Origin: Strigamia acuminata
Lineage: Eukaryota > Arthropoda > Chilopoda > Geophilomorpha > Linotaeniidae
DNA: 64,000 nucleotides
Direction: 5' to 3'
Assembly: GCA_949358305.1 (NCBI GenBank)
Contig: OX442314.1
Coordinates: 61,947,369 to 62,011,368 of the forward strand
Part shown: positions 20,594 to 30,900 of the stretch, in pieces
Position numbering within the stretch: position 1 is the stretch's first letter
How the letters are laid out: every line of letters starts with the position of its first letter
Position numbers and translations under genes: made by a program
The notes under the pieces: model-generated
The model's input: the letters and a program-made list of their open reading frames with translations, nothing else
What the model was told of the DNA's origin: nothing
The model's database searches: none

Positions 20594-23500
20594 TTACTGC
20601 TTTCCCTTATCTGCCATGCGTTTCAGCAGCAGGCGGGTCCGTTCCGCGTCCTCCTTGCTGTAAAGTTGCGCTTTATCTGGGGGTCCTTTACCAGACTTCT
20701 TCGTCGGTAAAGTGGTGCGTGGTGCCCCTCTCTCCAAAGGATCCACCGTCCCACTTGGACCAGGTTGGTCTGGATCTTGTATGGGCTCCATCCGCACCAT
20801 CTCAGCGACTTTTAGACCGTGTTTGGGTAGTCTCGCCACTGGTGCATTACGGTAGCTGGCCAAAACCGTTTCCTCGTCATCCTCCTCCTCCCCCGAGGAC
20901 AGGTCTTTGTAATTAATCTCGATGTTCCTGGCCGCGCGCGTCCTCGGTCTCGGCCCCAAGTTGACGGCGTCGTGGTGGGGTTCCTCCATCTGCTGGTCGA
21001 CCGCTACCTCCTCGGCCATCGTCGGGACGGGTGGCGCCTCCGGGGCTAGCACTGGAACTTGACCGCCCACTGGTACCACTTGGGCTCCTACAGGTGTCTG
21101 CACGGGTGTTAGGAGCCTCACAACTTGCGGTGGGGTGAGAAAAGGTTGCGGTGGCGTCTGTGGTGTTGGTGGTGTTGGGGGCAACAGGACGGGCGGCGTC
21201 CCTGGCAACGGCGCATACGTGTAAAGCCTCAGCTCGCCCCCACCTTCGGGAGTAACCGGCGCCACAACCGGCACTGAAGTCACCACTTCGCTCGGGTCCG
21301 CCGCATCGCGTCTCCTCACATGGTTCAGGTGTCTGACCACTTGCTTGTTGGTCAAGGCATCCCTCAAGCGATAGACGACCTCGCCGCTCCTCTCCAAAAC
21401 AACCCCCGGCCGCCACGGCGGGGTACTTGCCGGAAACGACTTGTACCATAGTCTGTCGCCCACGGTAAAGTTCCTGAAACGAGAGTTAGTAGCCGCCACA
21501 CTCACCGAGCACCTGGGTTTTACCAAATCCAAAAAAGTAAAAGGCTGTCGCCCAATGAATAGCATCGCCGGCGACTGATTGTCCCGTCCGCGGAAGCTCG
21601 TATGTTGATAAAGCATAAGTCTGAGCAAGCGCAGTTCCAAGTCTCCATTGGTGAACTTTGCTAAACGGTCCTTGACCCAACGCACCGCGCGTTCGGCCTG
21701 CCCATTAGATTGGGCGTGGTATGGGGGAGAGAACATATGATCAACCCCATTTCTCCTCAAAAAACTGGCAAACTCTGCAGACGTGAACTGGGCTCCGTTG
21801 TCGCTGACCAACAGGTGCGGGAGCCCAAAAGTACTAAACACACGCCTGAGAATCGAAATTGTGGTTGCTGAAGTGGCCGTTCGCGTCGCCCTCGCCTCGA
21901 TCCATCCAGAGTAGGCGTCAACCAACACCAAAACCATCTGGGACTGAATGGGACACGCGGCCATAAAATAGGCAGTGCGTGTGGCGGCAAAGGTCTGCTT
22001 TGCGCGCAGATAACGCACTTCTGCACGAAGTTAATAATTTGCGGGGTAATTCCCGCCCACCACACAGCACTGCGGGCCCTCTTTTTCATGGCCACAATGC
22101 CGGGATGGCCTTCATGAAGGAGCCGCAGCATCCTAGGCTGCAAGGCCCCAGGAACCACCACTCTAGCCCCCCACAAGAGGACTCCCGCCATAAGTGAAAG
22201 TTCCTCAAAACGGTTGGCATAAACAGCCAACTCAGGGCGACCTGCAAGCGAGGCAAAATCTCCTTCACGGACTGCAGCAACCACCACAGTCAACTCTGTG
22301 TCGACTGCCGTCGCCCTCGCGACTTCCACCGCTGTCAACAAGTTCTCCCCCTCCATTTCGACCAAAAATACCGGTCGGTCATCAACCTCAGCTGGCGCCG
22401 GATCGCAAGGGAATCTGCTGAGGACATCAGCATTGGAATTGTCGGCTCCCCTGCGATACCGCAACACATAAGAGTAAGCTGACAAAAGGAGGGCCCAGCG
22501 GAGCATTCTGGGGCTGACCACCAACGGAATTGGTCGATCAGACCCCAAAATGCCCAACAAGGGCTTGTGGTCGGTGTAGATGGTGAACTCCCTGCCCATA
22601 AGATATATATGGAACTTCTTCACCGCGAATACAACCGACAGCGCCTCCTTGTCGATGTGCGCGTAGTTACTCTCGGCACGGCTGAGGGATCTCGAGGCAA
22701 AAGCAACTGGATGTTCTCTTTCCAGTTTGTCAACGTGGGCCAAGACCGCCCCTACCCCATAAGGGGACGCGTCCGCGGCGATCACCAGCGGACGATGAAG
22801 ATTGTAGTACGTCAAAATGGGAGCGGACGTTAAAGCTCGTTTGATCCCGTCAAATGCCTGCTGCCTGCGCTGGTTCCAGACCCAAATTGCCTCCGCACAC
22901 AATAATTCGTATAGCGGGGTCGCCTTGTCGGCCAAGTGTTCAATGAACACGGCGTAAAACGCCACCATCCCTAAAAATGTTCTAAGCTGCTTCACGTCAC
23001 CAGGAGGTGGGATTGCCAAAACTGCCTCAACTTTTGACGAGATCGGTCTGACTCCCTTCTGACTAATTGAGAAACCCAAAAAATTTAGGCCACTCTCACA
23101 AAACAAACATTTTTCCCTAGCCAGGTGTAAACCCCTATCAGCCAATCTACGAAAAATCTGCTCTAAAACCCACAAATGTTCTGGCAAATCCCACGTTGCA
23201 ACAAGAATGTCGTCCAAGTAGACGAAGATGCGGGGCACCCCGTCCAGGACTGAAATAATAATCCGCTGGAAAATCCCAGCGGATGGCATGGTCCCAAACG
23301 GGAGCCTGGTAACGGCCATAAGGCCTTTCGGGGTGTTCACAGCCGCAATAACCGCAGACCTCTCTGATAGCGGAATTTGCAGATACGCTTGCCTGAGGTC
23401 AAGCGTACTGAAGAACCGTGCCCTGCCAATCGACGCAAGCAACTCGGCTATGCGAGGCAGGGGGTACGGGTCAGGCTGTAAATTAGCGTTCACGGTGGAC

Positions 23501-25169
23501 CTGTAATCCCCGCACAGGCGAACCCCCCCGTCTTTCTTTTGCACCGTGACCAGGGGAGTCCCCCACACAGAGAACGGAATTGGCCTGAACACCCCTTTGG
23601 AAATCAAATCGTCTATCTCCAAACTGACCGCATCTCTAAGCGGTAGTGGAATAGGCCTCGGCCTGTAAAATCTGGGAACCGCATCTGGTCTTAAAATAAG
23701 ATCAACCGGTTCACCTTTGTAAGTTCCAAGGCACTCGCTAAACACGTGTGCGTAACGCAATAACAATTCACTCAAGGAACCAGCTCTCTGGGCGCTCGCA
23801 CTCGACACTTCAACGTGATCCACTGGGCTCGCCGACGGGTGTTGACCACTCACAGCAGCTCCGTCACCCTCCGCTGGCGGCGCCGGGTCACGTCCATCTC
23901 CTGAAATTAAAGCGGCAGAAATATTATGCCAACCAAACTTGTGTACAGCATCCCGACCAATAAGACTAGGGCCCTGACGCCCCACCACTACAAAATTTAC
24001 CCTTGCTGTTACCTCACCCATATGCATATTCAGCCACACCTGTCCCAACACCTCAATGGGCTGGTGTTGGTATGCAAACAGCTTAACTGAAGTGGGGGTA
24101 ATCGCCCTCCTTGAAATCAATCGCTTGGTCAGCAAGACGTTGCAATCAGTCGCATTCAGCACCGACAGCTCACTGCCGGTATCCAACAATAGGTTAAGCC
24201 TGAAAGAATTCAAAACCACCTGCACAATAAGGGGCGGCGACCTCACTCTCGCTCCAACGACATGGAACAAGGCGAAATCCTCGTCTTGCTCCTGTATCAC
24301 GTTGATTGGAACGTTCCGCTGCCTCCACTTCTCATCAGCCCCTCCTGCTCCACCAAAACTGCCGTCAACTTCGGCTGGAAACGTCGCCGGTGGGCATGCT
24401 CCCTCCTGATCGTTCGCCTTCTTGCGCCACTCACCAATCATGCGGCCACCCGGTCGTTGATCTTGACCGGCTCTTGGTCCCAATGCTGGCTCAAAAGGGC
24501 AATCCCTAACGAAATGCGGTCCGCCGCAACGAAAACAGTCGACGGGCGTGCCATCCCTTTTTACAGGTTGGCCGCCTCGCCCACTACTCTGCCCCTGGCG
24601 CCCGCGCCAAGGTCGCTGAAACGAACCACGTTGAGCACTGGTCCCTGCGCCTGAAAAACCGGGTGAACCGAATTGGCTGGCTCTTCCACGGCCCCTCTGT
24701 GGACCGCGGCGGCCACCCATCGCCAACTGCATCAATGCCGCCGAAGTTGGCGCCTTGGTTGGCTCTTCATCCGTGAATGGCAACGGTTCTTCGCGTCCCG
24801 ACGCCGCAATGTGGGCCATTTCGTGGGCCACCGCACGCTTTGTCACCTGTTCTGCCGTCAACGGCATGTTTAGAAGAATCTCGCGGACCAAAACCTCATT
24901 CCGTGATCCTCGCACAACCTGATGGACGATCGCCCCGTCCGTTTCTTCCTTGGTTGCGAATCCGCAACGTTGAGACAGAATCCTTAACTCTGCAATGTAT
25001 TTTTCCACCGACTCTCCCTCGTGGCGCTTGCGCGCTCCGAATCTCTGCCGAGCCATATACGGGGTGTCAACTGACGTGTAGTGCTCCTCAACTACGTCCA
25101 AAATCGCATCCAAACCCATCGTGACGACTTCCTTCGGATGCGCCCACCGTTTGATTTTATCAAACATTG
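20594..25169 (-). pseudogene. Gypsy-A gag-pol, main part; integrase frameshift
   Basis: Ty3/gypsy polyprotein read on the minus strand: rest of gag with a CFRCGGPHFVRDC knuckle, protease LLDTGSELSVL, RT (RLPFGTMPSAG; YLDD at 23209-23220), RNase H (AADASPYGVGAV), integrase zinc domain (HEGHPG..CVICAQS), then a break. Compared with Gypsy-B, 40 bp are missing at 21954/21955. This shifts the frame and removes the segment with the first integrase aspartate (HIDYAG). The correct frame resumes as 20594-21954 (SDNGAQF, SNGQAERAVRW, and the acidic tail INYKDLSSGEEE). The upstream end joins the Gypsy-C LTR at 25170; the missing gag start lies at 39175-39532. The copy is integrase-dead; RT and protease look intact. 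Confidence 0.92.
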
Positions 25170-25845
25170 TGTCACGGGCAGGTTACCCACCCTTCTTTTT
25201 TATTCATTTCTAACTTAGACTGACCCAATCTTAAGTTTTCTTATTTTTTCCCAATCTTTCTTTTCATCTAACATTGATGAATCATCTCTAAATATATGCG
25301 CAGCCTCATTGCGCGCATCTTATTATTTCCAACAATTAACCTTATTTTATACCTTCCACCCCCTCACCCACTCCAATCGACCTGGTCACATGACTCATGT
25401 TTACCTGGTCGCTACTTTTATCCATAATCCACACTTCTCATACCTCTTTCAACGAGTTAACACCTCTTAGATTGAATTGAGTTTGTCAATCTTTATTTTG
25501 CGCTTTAACACGCGCCTCTTCTAATTTAACACTTAATAGCGCCTCTTTTTGCCCACCTTTTATCCCTTCGCATGCCTGTGACATCCTATGCCCACCCGCA
25601 TACGAATATCACTGCGCATACTCATTCTTTTTAAACGTAAAGACCCACAACGTGAGATTGAGCCCGTCGAATATAAATAATGTGTGTTACAGCGAGTTAG
25701 GTTTATTCACCGTCCGATATCCGCATATGACGATGGCACAAACAGAGTAAATCTACGAACTTTGCCCGCTGATTTGCGCTAACATCACCTTGCGCGTAAA
25801 TTCAGATCAAATCAATTAAACATCTAAGTTGATTCGTAACAAACA
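25170..25845 (+). repeat. Gypsy-C 5' LTR
   Basis: 676 bp, TGTCACGGGC...GTAACAAACA. A TATAAATA box lies at about 25671-25678, a plausible core promoter. Confidence 0.93.
25671..25678 (+). promoter_or_regulatory. Putative TATA box in Gypsy-C LTR
   Basis: TATAAATA in the context CGTCGAATATAAATAATG, about 170 bp before the LTR end. Also present in the 3' LTR. Inferred from motif and position only. Confidence 0.45.
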
Positions 25846-25863
25846 TGGCGAGCCTGACAGGAT
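25846..25863 (+). other. Gypsy-C primer-binding site (tRNA-Arg-like)
   Basis: TGGCGAGCCTGACAGGAT starts directly after the LTR. Its complement ends in CCA and resembles, with a few changes, the 3' end of insect tRNA-Arg, the primer of the mdg1/412 gypsy group. The primer assignment is an inference from memory of that tRNA; the PBS position itself is clear. Confidence 0.6.
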
Positions 25864-25945
25864 TCGCTCTCACCTATAAGGCTTAAACGCGCGAAAAGGT
25901 TAGTTTTTTGAGTTATTTATTTAATCAATTCACATTTTCTTCATC

Positions 25946-27916
25946 ATGTCGAGACAGTTGGGAGGTGACGGAATTCGTCCCGTCACGCGCGATCCATTTG
26001 ATTTCAGTGAGTTAGAAATGGAGCAGGAATGGCAACAGTCCGAACGGAGGAGTGGTGTTCGCCGGGAAGAGGAAAGGGAATTTCGAGAGTGGCAGCAACA
26101 CGACCAATTACGAAGAAGTCGTATCGAACAACAGGAAACGCTTGTGAGTATTGCGCAACAACAGCCAGCCCCATCAAATCATATCATGACAATGGCTGTT
26201 GCAAATTCACGAGCGCAACCTCAAGTAAATTTTGCCACGTCAACACCCGCTAACTTTTTGGCGGCGCCATCTTTTTTCGATTCGACTCAGCCTAGAGCAT
26301 TAGTAGACCCCGTCACATTAAATACGGAAGGTTTGCTGATGTCCGACTTGCGCAACCAATACTATGCTCAAACACGAGGTCTAGTAAATGAGATTCGCGA
26401 AATATTCCAACAAGGCCCTCGCTCTCTACGAACAGGGACCGTACGGTCTCTAGACGGTGGATCCTCGCATGGCTCCATAAGAGTTAAAGGCACCTCGGCA
26501 CCATATGATTTAGGACTTCCCACAGCATGTCCGCACCAGCAACGGGAAGTTGAACATCGAGGCCAGCAGACGAAAATGTCCGCGCAGGCTGCGCAAATTG
26601 TTTACACAACAACCACGCCGCCAATGCCGACGATGGCAACGATCTATACCCAAGCTCCATCACAGGAATCTGCTCATTTGGACCATTCAACACGAGCAAA
26701 TCGAGATTTAATGAGCTCGATGCTATACTCCAAGATGGGATATCCTCGGGATAGATCCGACACCAAGGCAAAGTTGTCACTGCCGTCAGTAAGAGCGCAA
26801 CACGCAAGTAAAGATAAAAATTGTTTCAAGCCTGGAAAACCACCTTTGTTTGATCCAGATAAAGCCGATCTTGATTACATTAATCTTTTTCTTGCGCATT
26901 TGTACGCGCACATGTATTCTATGCAGGCCCCGGTGGATGAATATTTAAAAGTATTTGTCATTCAAGCAACGCGTGGAAGAGCGCAGCGATGGTGGTTATC
27001 ACTAAAACCAAAACCAAAAACATGGGAGGACTTTGAGATACTATTTCGACGAGCTTTCGCCATGAATTCGGCAGCGGCCAATGTGAAGCTATCCAAGCGA
27101 AAGCAACGAAATGGAGAGTCTACGATGTCATTTTTAAGTGAGATTGTATATTATCTTCAGGTTGCAGGATATACCGACCCAGAGCTCCAATGGGAGAAAG
27201 CTCAGAACATGATGCAAACCGAAGTTGTTCATCTCTTGCGCGCATGGAACGTAAACTCGCTGGACGAGGCGATCCAAAGAGGTAATGACATCGACAATCG
27301 TCTACAGCTGGACACCATTCGAGCAGACGAATACAAAGATCTGGGTATGGCTGATCAACGAATGCCCTCTCTGCGTGATGCGCAACGCCCCACAGTGCTC
27401 AAGGCTGCGGAGAAGTCCAAAGGAGACGATGATGTCAAATCTCTCGTGTCCCAGGACGTCAAACGTTTTGCGAGGTATCGAAAACAATTCTTAATCGAGT
27501 TAGCTGCAGTGCAGGCGAGACCAGAACAATCTCCACCTGCGCAGGAACCCGATACGAGTAGTAGTAGCAGCGACACGGATGCTGAACCTGAAATTAAGAA
27601 GAGCACAGTCGCCGAGGCGGCTCAGAAGGCAACAATTAAAATAAATTTAGCTACTCTGACACCTCCAGCAGACGTCCCAAAGGACCATGTGTGCTCTACG
27701 TCAATTGTCACGTTTCCACCAGCGCCAAAACCACCATTAACTGTCAAATGTCCTGAGAAAGGCACAGCCTGGAGGAAAACACCGAAGGATTGGTGGTATT
27801 TGGTAGATACAGCAACTTGGCATCCGTTGTGCCCCATATGTTACCAGCCATTTAGGAGACCGGAAAACTCCGAAGGCCTGAAGTTCGGGAAGCCGGTGGA
27901 ACCAGGCCGCAAATGA
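25946..27916 (+). CDS. Gypsy-C ORF1, gag-like
   Basis: 656 residues from the ATG at 25946, 100 bp after the LTR. The N-terminal third is Gln/Arg-rich and low in complexity. Residues about 290-460 resemble the gypsy retrotransposon-gag fold: a helix-rich segment with RGRAQRWWLSLKPKPKTWEDF followed by LFRRAF and a MSFLSEIVYYL stretch. No CCHC zinc knuckle is present; the C terminus instead has a single CPIC pair (HPLCPICYQPF). The stop codon overlaps the ORF2 start as ATGA at 27913-27916. It probably forms the particle shell. Loss of the knuckle means RNA packaging must use another part, perhaps basic stretches or ORF3; that is speculation. Confidence 0.88.
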   Translation: MSRQLGGDGIRPVTRDPFDFSELEMEQEWQQSERRSGVRREEEREFREWQQHDQLRRSRIEQQETLVSIAQQQPAPSNHIMTMAVANSRAQPQVNFATSTPANFLAAPSFFDSTQPRALVDPVTLNTEGLLMSDLRNQYYAQTRGLVNEIREIFQQGPRSLRTGTVRSLDGGSSHGSIRVKGTSAPYDLGLPTACPHQQREVEHRGQQTKMSAQAAQIVYTTTTPPMPTMATIYTQAPSQESAHLDHSTRANRDLMSSMLYSKMGYPRDRSDTKAKLSLPSVRAQHASKDKNCFKPGKPPLFDPDKADLDYINLFLAHLYAHMYSMQAPVDEYLKVFVIQATRGRAQRWWLSLKPKPKTWEDFEILFRRAFAMNSAAANVKLSKRKQRNGESTMSFLSEIVYYLQVAGYTDPELQWEKAQNMMQTEVVHLLRAWNVNSLDEAIQRGNDIDNRLQLDTIRADEYKDLGMADQRMPSLRDAQRPTVLKAAEKSKGDDDVKSLVSQDVKRFARYRKQFLIELAAVQARPEQSPPAQEPDTSSSSSDTDAEPEIKKSTVAEAAQKATIKINLATLTPPADVPKDHVCSTSIVTFPPAPKPPLTVKCPEKGTAWRKTPKDWWYLVDTATWHPLCPICYQPFRRPENSEGLKFGKPVEPGRK

Positions 27917-30900
27917 GTCGACCGGCCCTTCGCGCAAAACGTCTGAAATCCAAACGACGCGCTTCACCTTTAATTAACTTGAAAGAGGACGATCCCTCAC
28001 AGGTTAATTCAACAACATCTCCTACTGTTATTACTCTTTCAGAGTATAAACCTGTAAGTAGTGTTATTTCTTCATCATCTTCCATCATCACCTCAGCTAC
28101 AAGGGCGTCAGATCTGCAGACTGCCGTTCCTGAAGCTGTAAAGGACGAATTGCCGAAATTAACAGATTTGCAACCTGTAATTTCGAAGAAAAACCCGAAA
28201 GTGACAATAGTGAGTAAAATTACTAAAACTTTACCAATAATTAAGTCTACCTCCAGTGCAACAACGACTGAGGCTCCAAAGGAAGTGATCTCTCCTATGA
28301 AGGTATCTTTCGTAATGTTAACGCCAGAGGAACTTAAAGAAACTCAAGAACCCATCATTGAGATAACGCGCGGGGATCGTTTGTGCAAGAAAGCACCTTG
28401 CGTAAAGATTTCCTGGGCTAATGTAGCTTGTACTGCGCTTCTAGACTCAGGCGCACAAACGTGTGTAATGAGTGAGGACGTGTTCCAACAACTACACGAA
28501 AAAATGGGTTTGGACTTTGTGAATCTCCACGAGCGGGTGCAGGTCGCGTCTGGTGACATAGTGGATTCCACCAAATCGATGCAGCTCGCTTTGCGCGCCC
28601 CAATAGGCATAATAAAATTCATTTGCATGGTTTTACCCGATGCCAAAATGGATATGCTCCTTGGACGTGATTTCTGCACAGCGGCCGGAATCGACATCGA
28701 CCATGCGAGACAACAGTGGAGCATGGTGGGCTCAAATGAGATTCGCAAATTCATGACTTATGAAGAAGCAAAAAAGTCAGAGTCAATTCTGGTTTTGCCA
28801 TTTGCGCCGGAAGAAACGCAGGATCCATCCAACCCACCGGCGGCCATTAGTGAGATCGTTCCGACGAAAATACTAAGGAAACCGGATCCGGTGAGTGAAA
28901 TTAACTGCCTCCTCCTGGCGCATAGACCCTTGCAACAAGAAATATTCGAGTATCCACATGACGATGCGCAGTATCGAGTTAAACAAGTTCGACATCGTGC
29001 GCAACGCAAATGGTCGAATATTTGGTCCCCAAAGAGGAAAGAAACTTCTAAAATTTCCTCCAATTTAAAAAAGACAATTTTACGTAAATTAACTTTGAGT
29101 CAGTTCCGACGATTACGACGTTTACGACGAAAAATCAATGTTATTCGTCCAATTGCCAAACAACTCGTTGCGCAACGTGCTAAAGACATCAATGCCAAGA
29201 AGGAGTCGAAAATCAACATCTTTTCGATTGCGCAACCTGACAATGGTGGGAATAACTCTAAAATGAACATTAATGACATTAATTTTTTGCAGTACCAACC
29301 TAGTGGAGATCCGACCGATTTAGATTGGATTTACCACCAGTTGTGGAACCAATTGACAGTGCCACAGATAAAACTATTAATCAAAACATTGCAGCCCATT
29401 TCGCAAATCTTTCGCGAAGAAATTGGTTTATGTAATAACACCGAGTACGAGGTGAACCTGAAACCGGATTTTCGTCCAATTCATGTCCCTGTGCGCCCGG
29501 TGAACCCTGCGAAAAAGGCGATAATTGATAAATATATCGACAAAAAGCTGCAGCAAGGTATTATTCGGCGATCCCAAAGTGATTGCGCTGTTGCTCCAGT
29601 CGTCGTACCCAAGAAGACAGGTGAATGGAGAACTGCTATGGATTTTCGCCCCATTAATGCGCAAACAATTCCGGACGTTTACCCCCTTCCGGACATTGAT
29701 AACATCTTTGCATATTTGGGAGGTGCGCATTGGTTTTCGATAATCGACGGACGCGAAGCTTTCCATCAGATCGGCGTGCGCAAAGGTGACGAACGGTATT
29801 TAGCTTTTATAACACATCGAGGTTTATTCGAATATGTGCGCATGCCTTTCGGACCTATCAACGGACCCGCTACCCTCCAACGAGCGATGAATAAGACTCT
29901 TGCAAAGTATCTTTACAAATTTGTATTTGTGTATATTGATGACGTGATTATTTTTAGCCGAACTTTCGAGGAACACGTGCAACATTTGCGCCTCGTTTTA
30001 GAGGAATTGTTCAACGCTGGATTCACCATGAACGCCAACAAAACTGAGCTTTGTCAAAAAAGACTCGAGGTTTTGGGACACATAGTGGAATCTGGCCAGA
30101 TTACACCAAATCCAAAGAAAGTGGTTGCTATTCAAAATTATCCCGCGCCAACCAATTTGCGCGAATTACAACGATTTAAAGGCATGGTAGGTTATTACCA
30201 ATCATTCATTGCAAATTTTTCCAAAATTAGCGAAGTTTTCCGACCATTGCTTAAAAAGGACGCAACTTGGATTTGGACAGATGCGCAGCAATCAGCGTTC
30301 GAATATCTGAAAGACCAGATTGCGATACCAACACTGAAAAGACGTTTTCCCAGTTGGAAAAAACCATTTATACTGCAGACCGATGCTAGTTATTCTGGAT
30401 TAGGTGCTGCTTTAATGCAACTTAACGATGAAGGTGTGAGAATTCCAATCGCATTTGCCTCTCGCGCATTAAACAGCGCTGAAAAGAACTATAAAGTAAC
30501 CGAAATCGAATGTTTGGCCGCGGTTTGGGGTGTCAAACGCTTTCGTGCATACCTCGAGATGATGCCATTCTACCTCGAGAGCGACCATCAATCTCTTAAG
30601 TGGTTATTTCAGCAAAGGGAACCAACTGGACGTTTGGCCCGTTGGGTGCTATCGTTAAGTGATTATAAATTCACGTTTTTGCACTGTTCAGGATGCAAAA
30701 ATAAGGTAGCGGATGCACTAAGTCGAGCTCCTGTCGACCCACCTGAAGTCGATGATGAGGATGATAGCCCGGAGGTCGACGAGGCGTGTTACCTTGCCTA
30801 TTTTGATGATTGCAACGAGTGGCCGGCACTTAATATCATCAAGGAATTGCCAAAAGACATTAATTTGCAGTTTCGAAAGTTGTTTAAATCTACATTTAAA

